This document shows, one piece after another, positions 34,201-45,995 of a stretch of DNA of 64,000 nt. The stretch is from Gnetum montanum. Taxonomy: Eukaryota > Streptophyta > Gnetopsida > Gnetales > Gnetaceae. The stretch lies in contig MNCI01036663.1 in the NCBI GenBank assembly GCA_015680685.1, positions 167,351 to 231,350 on the forward strand. Direction: 5' to 3'. The notes under the pieces were generated by a model. That model was not told the origin of the DNA and did not search any database. It was given only the letters and a program-made list of their open reading frames with translations. A program made the translations under genes and the position numbers. Each line of letters opens with the position of its first letter. Position 1 is the stretch's first letter.

Positions 34201-34760
34201 TCTGTGTGGAATAGGCTATAGGTAGGGGATATAGTAATTGCTAGTGGGATAATGATAGCTAGAGTAATCAACATGGGTGTGACATGGCTACTAGTTTGAG
34301 GAATATGCATAAAGAATGGATTAATGGATTTAATGAGGTTAACCTATTATAGAATTGAACTCTATGAATATGTAGTATGATGATGGTAGAGATTTGCATG
34401 TACTAAGATTTAAGGATTCTCATCTTCTTCATCATCATGGATGCTTATGTCACCACTCTTAGTTTTTTATCTTGGAATTGATAATTTTTCCTATGAAAGT
34501 TGCTATTGGGATGTCCCATGAGATGATCCCTAATAGCCTATCTTTGTTGAATCTTTGCACTAGTCAACACTTGAATCTCATCCCTAATAGCCAAGTACTC
34601 TACTAACATTCTCTACTCAAACTAGTTTAGCTTAATAGTATGGTTCAAGTTGAGCACGGATGGTTCTAGGCCATTGCATGTTTTGTCAGTTGTCATTCTT
34701 CTTGGCTTGGACTTGGAAGGAGCTAGGGTTAGTTTTCTATTTGCGCATGCAACATTATAA
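31259..34760 (-). pseudogene. F1 gag and gag-protease linker, heavily decayed
   Basis: No long frame survives. Position between leader and protease, plus fragments such as EYLAIRDEIQVLTSAK near 34.55-34.62 kb on the - strand and charged Lys/Glu stretches, support a gag remnant. An AT-rich stretch around 31.7-32.5 kb shows nothing recognisable and may be a further inserted fragment. Confidence 0.4.
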
Positions 34761-34849
34761 TTATGTTGGTTCACAAGTATTGTAGGAACATATGCCTTCT
34801 ATATCTCCATCAATTTGTGAATCTAAGAATTACGAGAGAAGTTACAGCT

Positions 34850-34869
34850 TTGGCCAAATATGGTGTCAG
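34850..34869 (-). promoter_or_regulatory. F1 possible primer-binding site
   Basis: Reading on the - strand, CTGACACCATATTTGGCCAA follows the LTR end ...GACAATCA. It is loosely like the tRNA-Asp-type site of C2 (TTGGCACCGTTGCCAAGG), with an insertion and several mismatches. Confidence 0.35.
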
Positions 34870-35845
34870 TGATTGTCTTCTATACACACATAGAAATAAA
34901 ATCAATTGCAAAGTGGAAAATAAACTAATTAAAAATGATAAGAATGTAAAAACTTATAAGGATGATAGTAAACATGTTTGTAACACTAGAAAAACCTATT
35001 GGCCTTTCTTCTAGTAACAAAAATGTTTCTAAAAATTTATTCTTTTTTAACCTCATAAGAACACCTTCATGAATTAAGTATAAAATACCTTATTTATAGT
35101 AACAAATGATCTTTGATTCGATATAACCTTTGATAAATTAACAATTATGATACAAGTGTAAATGAAAAACACAAGGAAGATAATATTAGTAATGAAAGCT
35201 TAGTTTGTGAGCAAAATGAGGGTTTTAGTGCTAAAATTGAACCTTTGAATGATGGTGTTTTGACTATTTAGTAAGTGACATTGGAGTTGAAAAGATTTTA
35301 ACTTTAGAGGTAGTGACATTAATGCTAAAAATTCCAACACTAGGATAGTGACACAAGAGCTACCAAACTAACACTGACACTAATATCAACATTAGTGCTT
35401 GAGCTATGGAGAACTTAGGTGCTAAACTAAGCTATGATGTCCATGAAGCATGTGAGAGATGTAGAAAATGTAGATGTTTATGCTCTTGATATCTAAAAAT
35501 CTGAAAAAGTACTCTATATCTTAGGCGACTAGCCTCAAATTTAAGTTCTAGTCTCATATTTATAGGCCTAGAGCTTTCAAATTTTACCTTGCAAGTAACT
35601 AGAGTTAACTTGGAGTTCATTTTTAGTAACTTGGAACCAAAAAAGTTGAATGATGTAGGTAACACAAGCACTAACACTAACATTGATGCTAATGTCAACA
35701 TTAGCATCATTAAGGTGTTAGAAAAATGTTTCTACACTTTTCCATATCACAATTCCAAGCCTTGAAGATGTTGAAACTAATGTGTAAATGTATCATAATG
35801 ATGCTTATAGCATGCTACGAAGCTCAAGGAATTGGGGAATACTCA
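34870..35845 (-). repeat. F1 5' LTR-like copy
   Basis: Bounded by TGATTGTC at 34870 and ...AATACTCA at 35845 (about 976 bp). On the - strand CTATAAATAAGG near 35090-35100 is the TATA box. It contains the words CTAACACTAACATTGATGCT and AATGTCAACATTAGCATC as irregular iterations. It may be truncated at 35845, where F2 integrase begins. Confidence 0.55.
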
Positions 35846-35849
35846 CCTA

Positions 35850-36990
35850 GTTTAAAATTAAACTCACAAGGGTATATATCATGGTGAGCCTTAGTATATG
35901 AGTATTCAAGCTTATTTCTCATCAAGGTGATTATGCAATTTTCTTTAAACACATTAAGGTTTATTAATTATTCTTCTTAAGTAGAATTTAAGGTCATACA
36001 GTAACCTAGGTTTTCATTTCAAGATCAATGCAAATACATGGAACTTATCCATGGACTAACTCAAATAATGTATATTCAATGATATTCTTTCATGTCATTT
36101 GGTAAGTCCAAAGAATGTCATTTAGCTTTACAGTCCAATCTCTCCTATACTTACCAACTATTTTTTTAATTCTATAAATTTCATGGCTAGTAACTTTTAC
36201 TTGGTTGTTAATTCATGTTTTATTCCACAAGATTTCAATAGGATTTTAAAAATCTTACTAGTAAAATGTGTATTGTTATTAGAAATCAAAATCATAGGTA
36301 CTCAAAACCTATGGAGTATGTTATTTTGAAAGAAGCTAGCCATAGTTGATATAGAATAATCCTTGACAAGAATCACTTTTACCTACTTTATGTAGTAGTA
36401 TACGCATACAATGATGCATGCTTTATCATTCAAGATAGGAGATATGGGGCTAATGAAATCAATATCTTGCATATTAAAGAGCTCTAATAGTTGGATCCAT
36501 TATTGTGGGGTTGTTCATTTATGAAGTCATATCTCCTTCTCATTAGCACTTGTTATAATAGATGATAAAGTGCGAAGCATCACAAAATATGATGGGCCAA
36601 GAATAGCCTAGAAGTAGCAACTTTGTTGTAGATATTTTTCTAGCCTAACACCTACCAAAAAATTCCATGGTGTGCTTAAGCTAAAATAGAATCTTGGCTC
36701 CATTTTGGTACATATAATCTTATAAGGCCATCTAGGCATCTCTTATAAATATGCTCTTTAATGACTAAGTAATGCTTTACCTGATATTCAAATCTTTGGA
36801 TCTTCTTCTTGTCCCACCAAAAAGGAGTTTTCTAGGCTAATAGATAGCTCAAGATATTAGCATATCAAGGATAGTCCAATCCATGTACTTTGTCAAAGAC
36901 CTTATTGTAGATGTGATCATCAAGATAGCCATTAAGTAGCATATCTTCTTCCTTGTTGCTAGTTTTTAATCTAGATAGATGATCAATTAC
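35850..36990 (-). pseudogene. F2 integrase relic
   Basis: Fragments on the - strand: MQDIDFISPISP (first Asp region, near 36.45 kb), SNNNTHFTSKIF and CGIKHELTT (second Asp region, where the expected DNG reads NNN), then FELVHG near 36.06 kb at the core end. Upstream, LLLGYSWPI fits the zinc module. Stops are frequent. The end is truncated at the F1 LTR. Confidence 0.6.
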
Positions 36991-37287
36991 CATGTTTTTA
37001 GTTCCTTTGTGATCCATCATATGTAGATTGAACTCCTAAAGGAATACAAGCCATCAGATCACATGAGGATAGACATTTGGCTTATTCATGACATATTGGA
37101 TGGCACTATAATAAATATGAATGAAGACTTTGTACATAAGAACATAGTGTAAGAATTTTTGAAGCCAAAAGATAGTGCCCACCAACTTCTTCTCTATGGT
37201 AGTAGAATTAAGTTGAGGTCCTACAATGCTCATCCTAGCAAAATGGATGTTGATGAGAACATCACGCAACCCTTGTGTAATCCTCAA
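36991..37287 (-). pseudogene. F2 RNase H, C-terminal part
   Basis: GPQLNSTTIEKKLVGTIFWL, then LQKFLHYVLMYKVF and YVMNKPNVYPHVIRW match the gypsy RT-linked RNase H (LN..YTTTEKELLA..FA..KFR.YLLG...NKP...RI.RW). The domain is split from its N-terminal part at about 38.2 kb by an insertion. Confidence 0.7.
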
Positions 37288-38150
37288 TGTATTTTGGATA
37301 TAAGGGTCTTATTTGGATTTTCCATTTTGTGTTGACCTTGTTAATGATAATTCTAGTGTGTTTTGGCATGTTTTAGGGTGTTTAGATCTTATTTTAATGA
37401 GTTTAGAGGTTTTTAAGATCAATGGGGACTCATTTAGAGATGTCAAAATGTTCCAAACCTTAAAATGAGCATCTTGAATTTTAACCTTGGTAGGAGAGAC
37501 ATCTTCTCTATAGTGTAGATGTATTTTCTAGAAAATAGATGTATCCTCTAAGAGATAGATGTCTCCTCATTGTGATAGACATCTTCTTTACATACAAAAT
37601 ATCTCTTGCAACTAGTTTACACTCAAGGAATATGTCTCCTCATACCATAAGATTTCTTTGGTAAGAAATGGAAAGTAATTTGTATTTTTAAATATAAAGT
37701 AAGACAAAAGGTGATATAAATAAGCTATAAATAATAGTTTAAGGCTTGAGTTTGAGAATGAGTGATAGAAGAGAGTTAAGTGAGGGATTTGAGAGATCTC
37801 TTGTGAGCTTATGCAAGAGAGTTTGAGTGTAGGCAAGGGAGAGCACTTGAAAGAGGTTGATATAACCTCTTATATAGGTATTTTTTCTTGAGCATTAGCT
37901 CCATTGTGAGAAATGGAGGATTAAGAGGGGATATGTGTGACCTCTAAGACCCTTGGAAGAGTTATGAGTTGATCTTGGCTCAATCTTGATGTATTTCTCT
38001 ACATTTTGGGAGTTGTCTTAATAAAAGGAAGAATTTTTTCCATTTTTTAATGTTGTTCTTGTTTGCTAAGCTTAATTTGTTTAGGAAACTTGTGAAATGG
38101 ATTCTTTTTGAGTCTATTGACATAGGCTCCACATCAAATATCATAGGATC
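37288..38150 (+). mobile_element. LTR-like insertion (about 0.85 kb) inside F2 RNase H
   Basis: This stretch interrupts the RNase H: the N-terminal half ends near 38160 and the rest resumes at 37287. It has a TGTATTTTGG-type start near 37287, a tandem TAGATGT(A/C)TCCTC-like triplet at 37518-37570, TATAAATA repeats at 37715-37731 and T-rich 3' text, all typical of a solo LTR on the + strand. I could not settle a target-site duplication. Confidence 0.4.
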
Positions 38151-38159
38151 TCTTCTTAT

Positions 38160-39300
38160 TATCATATTGCATTAGAATAACCCTCAAATCATAGTTTAAT
38201 GAATCTTTGATAATGTGAAAAGGAAAAGCCCAATTTGGGTTCTTTAACATAGGGGTTTATATTAATCTTTCCTTCAAATATTTGAAGGCATTTTCACGTT
38301 GATCATTCCAAGTGAACGGGACATTTTTCTTCATGATCTCAAACATTGATCTCAATATTCTAGAAAAATCTTTTATGAAGCTATAATAATAGCTATTGTG
38401 TTCAAGAAAAGATTGTACCTTCTTGATTGTCATAGACACTTGTGTTATGTTTTGAATGATACATATCATTTTAGAATTTACTTCTATCTCCATTCGAGAG
38501 ACTTTGTGACCAATGATAATGCCTTTAGGTACCATGAGTTGAAATTTTTTCTATTTAAGCTTAAGGTTAACTTAACATTAATGATGCAAGAAAACTTTAA
38601 GCTTTTTTGAGTCTTCTTGAAATGTTCTACTTTATGTGAAAAATTCTTTTATAAAGACTTCCACACTCTTGCCAATGTAGTCTTGGAAAATAGGCATCAT
38701 CAAGCTTTGGAAGTTTACATACGTGTTGTACAAATTAATGGACATGTGCTTGAAAGAAAATGTTCTCCATGGGTATATGAAGATAGTATTACTTCATCCT
38801 CTAGCACTATTTGTATTTGATTTTAAGCTGAGTAGTCATCAAGAAGGCTGTAGTACTCTTGCCCAGGAATGTGAAGTATTTGTTCAATAAAAGATAATGG
38901 GAAGTGATCCTTGAAAGTTGCAGCATGCAAGAAACTATAATTCATTACCCTTCTTGAATGCGATTACTATAGAACTTACCCACTCAATGTTATAGATTGA
39001 TGTAATGAAATTAGTCAACAAGAGATGAAAAGCTTTATTCTTCATAACATCCCACATATTTGGATTTAATCATCATTGCAATATTCCCTAAGGTTTGACA
39101 GTTGGATCAATGTAGATTTGGTGTTGATAGATGGAGGGATCAATTTCCAAGAGTTCATCATGGAACTTAGTAAATGTAGACTTAGATTTAATAACTACCT
39201 CTCTTAAATCTTCTTCTATTGGATTTCCAAGGATTAATTTATAATAATAGGATGATCTTATATGAGGAACATGTATTTTAAGTCCTTTAGAAGTGGCTTA
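38160..39300 (-). pseudogene. F2 reverse transcriptase and RNase H start
   Basis: The open block 38257-38535 reads KGIIIGHKVSRMEIEV, VQSFLEHNSYYYSFIKDFSR and VPFTWNDQRENAFKYLKERL, the RT thumb/connection of gypsy elements. Upstream, SLMMPIFQDYIGKSVEVFI leads to the catalytic box, which reads K-E-F instead of D-D-F near 38642-38658. LKNPNWAFPF near 38.23 kb starts RNase H. Stops and shifts elsewhere. Confidence 0.7.
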
Positions 39301-39346
39301 AGCTCTAATGGTGGTGCAAGAATATTTTTGATAAATCAAGAGTTTC

Positions 39347-40110
39347 TCAAAACTCAAGATCATACTGAATTGCTACAAAAATAATGTTTAGTTTTAGGAA
39401 TTCTAAATTTGCAAATGATAATGTTGGTAAGGTAAAGAGTGCAAAGGTATGACTAGAAATGGTTTGAACCTTTAAGAAGAAAATCCACATGTGCTTCCTT
39501 GTCTCATGCAAATCATCTAAGATCTCCCTAGTTGCATCATGAACAAGTATTTCTTCAAGGTAGAACATGTATCTAATACCATAGATATGCTTTTTAAAAT
39601 AGCAAAAACATAATTGTTTGTCATAAGATTAGGAAGAATTACATGATATTTTCTTGTATTGAGTCCTTTCCATCTCATCCATCTTACCAATTTCCAAGTG
39701 TAGGCCTTGGAACACAATCCTAACATCAATGGTGCTTAGTCAAGCTCTTCCCATGATTAGTAGAAAATTGGTTTCAATCTTAGTATATTGTCTAATCACT
39801 AGAATATCAATATGGTAGGACCAACCCTGCAAGGTTGTTATGACATCATTCAGTTGTCCCACTCAATAAGTGTAACACTAATTTTCTAGCTCAAGATGAA
39901 TATTAGTACTCTTAAGAAGAGGAAGCCCCTAATAAAGGTACTCTTATAATGAAATGATGTTGACTCTAGAGCTAGAGTCATAGAGAAGTTGGTAATGATC
40001 CTTCTCATCAATTTGAAGTTCAACCATGGATTACTAGCATATAGTATTTTCTTAGGTAGGTGACCTTCATTAACCACAAGAGTGGTTACCTTGGATATGG
40101 AAATGGTGAT
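39347..40110 (-). pseudogene. F2 retropepsin-like region, homologous to B protease
   Basis: YQLLYDSSSRVNIISL, then LPLLKSTNIHLELEN, a WSYHIDILVI segment, NFLLIMGRA and VFQGLHLEIGKM follow the B1 order (ALLDLGSRVNL, PPLKKRNIHLELAD, WSYPTNFLLI, PIIMGTA, YNFSLEI). The active-site triad here reads D-S-S, as in B2. Several stops interrupt it. Confidence 0.65.
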
Positions 40111-40129
40111 CACACAATTACTATTATGA

Positions 40130-42091
40130 CCTTTCTAATATGATTTGCTAGACGTTGAGGATTCTTTTGCTGATAAAAGTGCAATTTTTCTTTTTTAGTT
40201 ATAGTTGACTTGGTATCCTTTCTTGGAAGGGATTAGAAGTGATTGATTGACTTGTTGTTGTTGAGGTTATGCATTAGGGAAATTCGTTGTTGCTAGGTAT
40301 ATTTGTTGGATCATTTGAAGATTTTGATTAGTAACTTGCTAGGAACCTTGGAAATATTAGTTGAAAAGAAGCATATGATATTGTTGCACTAGAGCAAGTT
40401 GGTTCCATGGAGTAGCACCCCAAAGGTTTGGAGCTTGCCATTGTTGACACTACTATGTGGACTACAAGCATGCACCACTTGTGTAATAAGATCTAGTTTG
40501 GTAAGACATCCTCCTTATTTTCTTTATGACAAACTTAGCATTCAAAGGCATCCTAGCTCATACCATTTTAACAATCATATGTTCCGTGACCAAGTAACAC
40601 TACAAGTCATGATAATTTGCACAATAATCACAAGGATTTTCATCATCAAAGGATGAAATTTTTTCTTCTACTTTAGCATGCTTAGATGAAGAGACTCTGG
40701 CCATGCTCATATCATCTTCCTTCCTCTCATGATTAGGACGAGCAAAAAATTTCTCCATAGCATTAACAACCTTACCTTCAAGTTATTTGAGAGTAGTTAT
40801 CATCCTCTTATTCATTGGATCCCATACTTTATCCACTTTGTAGGCCAGATCCATCAAGCCCTTTTTGGTTCTGACTTGGTCCTACATTGGGATCTAGAAG
40901 ACATTTGAAGCTTCAACATTCTTGATTTCCTTCCTCTATTGTGAATCAAAATTATTCTCCTCTACATTTTAATTCTTTTGCCACTCATTTTTCATTCCTA
41001 TAATAGTGTCTAGCAACATCTTAATTTGGGTTGCAAATGTTTTATGAACTTGGCCCATTGTGTACATATCTACATGTTCTCTAGTCTTTTGCATTAAGCT
41101 TTTCACAATATGTATCAATTATTCTTTCTTAGAGAAGTTATGATTTGGATAGGATGAGTAATTTTCATGTAGCTCTCTATGGCCTTGTCCAAAGATTCAT
41201 GGGATCTCTACTTCTACATACCTATCATCTTTCAATTGTTTGTAATGCAAGCATAAGTTTAGAATTTGGCATAGACCACATGAACTATGTCTATCCACAA
41301 CTGAATTGACCTAGGAGACAAATATTTGTACAAGGTCTCAAAATGTTCAATGAATGTGTAGAAGAAAAACTAAAACTTCTCCCAAATTACTCACAATCCT
41401 TTGTAAGTAGCAAGTATTATCAAATGCTTATAAATGAAGTTCAAGGTCATCATTAGTACATCCTCAGTGGGATGGAACATCCATCATGTTAATGTGTTTG
41501 ATTGTACTCTCACCAATGTGCTACCTCGGAATGTAGATATCCTTGTTCAACTCTTGGTAATCTCATCACCACCATCCCTAATGAAATGGATATATTGGAA
41601 TTGGGAAAGTAGCTTGCTGCCATGGGGTCCTCCTTCCTCTTCATAGTTATGCTATGCTGCAAGGAATCTTTGTGAGAAATCTTTTTCTTGCCCTTCGAGT
41701 CAAGATTTTTCTTGTCATCATCAAAGTGTTCATCTCCAAAGGTCTTACACTATTGTTCCTCCTCTTTAGCTAAACAATCATAGAGTTCTTATCTTTGATG
41801 ATACTCATGCTTCTTCTCACTAGACTCTAAGAACTTGTAAAACAATAAATCTTCTAGAAGACCAAGATTAGTTAAAGTCTCCACAAGACTTGCTTCGGTA
41901 GCCTCAATTGGTTTCTTGCAAAATCATCCTAGCACATCTCTCCACCTTCCTTTCATATCTTGGTGGTAAACTAGGACTATTGGTGGTTGAGAATTGTACA
42001 TTACATTCTCAAACACAACTTGGACCAACTTTTGTTTTTTTGGATCTACCACTATTAGAGATCCTTGTACCTTCAAGGTTGTGTGCCATTC
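40130..42091 (-). pseudogene. F2 gag relic
   Basis: An ATG at 42091 (- strand) begins MAHNLEGTRISNSGRSKK. A zinc-knuckle remnant CDYCANYHDL-stop-C sits near 40600-40632. No intact capsid frame remains. The cysteine-rich open stretch on 41924-42250 (-) is an effect of a TGTG-rich leader and not a gene. Confidence 0.5.
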
Positions 42092-42299
42092 TCTTTGCAA
42101 GTTCAAATCTACACATAAACACAAAGAGAAACACACACATACACAAAAACACACACTTGTTAAAAGCAAAATGCAAGCACTTGAATGTACAAGTGAACAG
42201 TATATTAACAATGCCTTGTCTTTGGGCATTGCCACCACATTCCCAAACAAGCCTAAAAGCCTAAATTATTTTGTTAAGTGCACTCAAAGTGTTTAAAGT

Positions 42300-44863
42300 T
42301 GCTCATCTTTATATTTTAAAGAATTTTCTTATTATAGTAAAATATAAAGCTGAACCACTCATAATCACGTACCTATTTTCCAGGGGATTTGCAAATTTCT
42401 AGCTGGCTATTTCTGTTTTTTGTGCTTCTTCTACCAACGTTTTTCCTTCATAAATCATAAAAAAAGTATACTCATTTTGCAGCTGCACCACCTTCGAGCT
42501 CAAAGAATCTTATAATTGCAATTGTTAGTCTCTTCTCCAGTGAATTCTACAATACATTTCTTTGGCTTTGGGTGATCAGAGAGTCTTGCATGTGCTCAAA
42601 ATCATCAATGACGAAATTGGCAACTGCTTAAAATTTTGCAGCTACCCATTTAAGAACAAGTTAGTGTTGCTGCTGCGTTTTGCCTTTATTAAGAAAATTT
42701 TGTAGGCTAATTCACTTTGTGGGGCATTTCGTTCAGCGGGTATTGAATATTTACTTTCGATTTCCATCCTGCCGTATCCTGATTGAATTTTCTCTTTTCA
42801 CTTAAGATGTGTTGCCTGCAGTTAGGGCATTGGGCTTTAGAATTGCAGTTTGTTGAGAATGTAAATCAATTTAAGTTATCAAGAAATCATGCCTGAAAAT
42901 TAGAAAATAAAACATATTTTTGTTTCTTTTTTAATGGACTTGTATACGCTTCTTCTTCATACATGGATGGTAGGATAGCGTTAAGTGATTAGCGGAGCAT
43001 TAAAAGAGTAACGAACATTTGGTGCGTATCATGCAGCATATGCTCTCATTCATGGTGCTTTTGGGGTTGGTAGCCATGTAATTTAGTTATATATATATAT
43101 ATTTTTTTTCAGACAATCCTGCAAAAACTAAGTTTTACTGTATTGAAAGTTATCCAAATCAGCATTTTACTACATTAGATGTATTCCATAACAATTTTGG
43201 TAAGATTGCAATGATTGCATGATGGGAAGGATGACTAATTCCAAGATTGATAATAAATCTTGTACCCTAAAATATTTCTAAAATCTCATATATTTTTGTT
43301 TTCATGCATGCTCTCTTTGCCTTCTCAATTTAATTTCTTATGCATTGCATCACAAAGATATAAATACTTGAAGCAAGTATGTAAGCATTATGGATAGAAT
43401 ATTATTTAGTGTTACTTATAGGTTCTTTCAGGAGCATTATGGACAGAATAGTATTTACTATTCTTGAGAGGCTCCCTTTTAAACTGTTATGGATAAAATA
43501 TTATTTTCCATGATTGATCTACTATTGATAATTGAAAAAGAAAAAGAAAAATCATTGAGAACATACAAGATATTTTATTAGGCATCCTCTTGAATTTTTA
43601 GTGTTAGTTATAAGTGATTAAATCCTTGATCCTTTTGTTCCAGACAATGAATAAAAGACAAAAAGATAGTTCAAAAGTTAACATTTATCTTAATTGTTAG
43701 AGTTAAAAGTCATTGTTGCAGCCGTTCAAACAGTACCTAGTTTGACCCTGGTGTCCCTGTCATGCCCTGGAGCAAATCATTTCAAATTTTTATTGTTTTT
43801 AAGTAAAGAATGCCTGAGTTACTAATATCAATGAAAAATGCTTTTGTTTGGCTCTGGTTCACATTGAGAACTTCAAGTGCTATTGATTTAAAGGTTCGTA
43901 CCCAAAGCTTTAAGTGAGTCAGCAAAAGATGTTTAGATAATCTCTCTCATCTGATTAGAGCAGAAAACTTAGCTTGTTTCTTTGCTTGCAAACTTTGCAA
44001 CTCAAGTATCCTGGTTTTGTAGTTTTAGGCAAGTTTCATCACCATTTATATTTTGAATGTTTAACACGGGCAGTGGTGGTTAAGGCGTCTCAAGAAAGAA
44101 GCAAGATGTTGTAAATAATTGTATAACTACCAGACACATGGTTAGCCTTGTTCACTACAGGGTTCTTGTGCCTCAAAAGGCAAAGTTATAACCAGTTCCT
44201 TTAATATAGCTTGACCTTGCAGCTAATTGCTTGATACACTAACAAATTATCAGTTGAGCTATCACATCATTGGCATTCAAACAAATTTTCACAACCCATG
44301 TCTTTGATTTTTTTAATGCAACAGCTAAATATCTGACTCAGTTTAGGGCATCACTTTTGTTTCATCATTTCTGCATTTTTTAAAAGTACCAGCTCTTGTT
44401 CATAATAGTGCAGCTATGTCTGTCAACATTTAACAAATTGGAAGCAATTTCAGTAGTGCGGTATTCTGAATTTTGTCCCTCTGCAATTGCACAGCTAGTT
44501 ATAAAATAATAAGGAATCTCAATAAAGGACTTATGGTGTATCCTATTTATTATTTGGATGTTAACTGTTATTGTTTTGTGTTAGCTGTCATTTGATTGAT
44601 AAACTGCAGTATCACAGGAAACACTATAACAACCTATCATAGCTGCATTAAGTTTTGAAATTAATTCTTCATTGCTATACTGTTCTCATGATTTGTTCAT
44701 GTTTTTCTCTGTTCCTGCAATTCGTTGGTATCTTCCTTTATACAAGACCTTTTAAGGTAGCGAATTTGGATGTTTTGGAAATGATAAATTTATTGCACAG
44801 ACATGGCTTCTATATCTTCAACAAAATATTTAAATTAGGAAAAATATCTTTGCTGCAGACAAA
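42300..44863. other. Low-repeat stretch upstream of the WD40 exon
   Basis: No transposon domain, RNA gene or convincing exon is seen. Mixed composition with short simple repeats (TATATA near 43092-43106; a poly-T tract follows). It could be an intron or 5' region of the WD40 gene; ORFs here are short. Confidence 0.35.
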
Positions 44864-45216
44864 ATGGACGAATCAATAAACTTGCTAATAAACTTGCTAT
44901 TCAGATTTCCGAAGAGTGAGAGTGAAGTCATGGTGGGATGGTCATGGCAACATAACGAGGGCAGACTTACAATGTGGGATGTGGCGAAAGGCTGTCTCCT
45001 TGCTCATTACTTTGGTCCAGATGTATGCTCACCCCTCAACTCTGTCGTTGTGATCCCTACTTCTTGCTCACTTGTAGCATCTTCATCGGCATCGATAAGC
45101 TTCTGGAAATGGCATCATCCTTACATCTGCGGCCAGATTCCCACATATGAAGAACTCGGTCCTCTTGCCTGCACTTCTGATGGGGCCTATCTCTTTGGTG
45201 GTGCCGTCTCAGGCAA
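44864..45216 (+). CDS. WD40-type exon, IPI3/WDR18 (RID3)-like N-terminus
   Basis: The frame from ATG 44864 is open to 45463, but similarity covers roughly residues 22-117: EVMVGWSWQHNEGRLTMWDV, AKGCLLAHYF, LVASSSASISFWKWHHP and EELGPLACTSDGAYLFGGAV. This follows the first two WD repeats of the IPI3/WDR18/RID3 family (pre-rRNA processing complex with PELP1/TEX10-like partners). After SG the reading loses similarity exactly at CTCAG|GCAAGT (45208-45217), a consensus GC-AG intron donor. An acceptor could be TTGCTGCAG (44857) or TTGCTATTCAG (44904). Later exons are not in view, so a partial gene or pseudogene are both possible. Confidence 0.55.
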
Positions 45217-45440
45217 GTATCACATTGGTGCAATCACATCTCTAAGTTTTTGGGCAGCATCACAAGATTGTACGAACAATATGGGATACTCTCAGCAATT
45301 GCATCACAAGGATTTTACAGCCCAACATGGGTCCTCTGAACAGTGTTCTTATCTTTTCACTCTTTGGCTATGTTGCCAGAAATGCAACAAATTTTTAAAG
45401 TTTTGTGTTTTTCGATGTGGAAACAGGATTCCGTTTCAAA

Positions 45441-45995
45441 ACTCTGTGCCCCATGAACAGTAACCGTCATTTGCTGGGCAAAATGTTTCCTGAAACGTTT
45501 TTAACATTTTTCATTTTCTTTGATTTTATTTTTTAATTTTATGGTTTGAAAGATATGAAATGATAAGATGCTTTATCCTCAACTTCAACTACGGTATCTG
45601 CCATGAATTAAATGCAGGTCTGTCATGAATTAAATGCAGCAAATTGGCAAATACAGAGGAAAAAAAAAAATAGGGCCACTTCTATGGCGAGAATGGCAAT
45701 AAGCAACACATTTAGGTAAAACTCTGTTGCCCATGAACAGTAACTGGCACTTGCTAGGCAAAATGTTTCATAGCAAACTGAAGCATTTTTAACATGTTTC
45801 ATTTCCTTTGATTTTATTTTTTAATATTATGGTTTCAAAGATACGAAAACATCGATGCTTTATTCTCAACTATTGCATTTGTCATGAATTAAATGCAAGT
45901 TTGTCATAAATTAAATGTAGGTCTACAGCAAATTGAATGTGTTAAATGACAAACATGAAGAGAAAAAAATTTAGGGCCACTTGAATGTAAGTCAC
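45441..45995 (+). repeat. 280-bp tandem duplication
   Basis: ACTCTGTGCCCCATGAACAG at 45441 recurs as ACTCTGTTGCCCATGAACAG at 45721. Matching continues through TTTGATTTTATTTTTTAAT, CATGAATTAAATGCA and AGGGCCACTT. The copies differ by scattered substitutions and small indels. The first copy overlaps the end of the long open frame after the WD40 exon. Confidence 0.85.

Larger units (their letters stand above)
17285..35845 (-). mobile_element. Element F1: decayed Ty3/gypsy element, - strand
   Basis: Similar LTR-like sequence lies at both ends in the same orientation (about 17.3-19.05 and 34.87-35.85 kb). Between them, reading on the - strand, come a leader, gag, protease, and a C-terminal integrase relic near 20.0 kb. 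The interior is interrupted by a solo LTR that in turn contains C1 (20786-30134). Most RT, RNase H and integrase core is absent even after subtracting the insertions, so a deletion joined protease to the integrase tail. Confidence 0.6.
35846..42250 (-). mobile_element. Element F2: decayed Ty3/gypsy element with protease, RT, RNase H, INT
   Basis: Reading on the - strand: gag from about 42091, zinc-knuckle remnant near 40.63 kb, protease 39.6-40.1, RT 38.26-39.1, RNase H to 37.0, integrase 37.0-35.85 kb, where it is cut off at the F1 LTR. No clear own LTR is seen at either end. The protease and zinc-knuckle region resemble those of B1 and B2, making F2 a relic of the closest pol-bearing relative of family B in this window. 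Confidence 0.65.

Noticed and set aside
17285-35845. F1 as a clean insertion with matching target duplication
   Set aside because: Left flank is C-type ORF2 relic and right flank is F2 integrase, so flanks do not match; truncation or rearrangement has occurred.
41924-42250. Cysteine-rich - strand open stretch
   Set aside because: The Cys/Val run comes from TGTG-rich leader DNA of F2; frame and start do not match the gag ATG at 42091.
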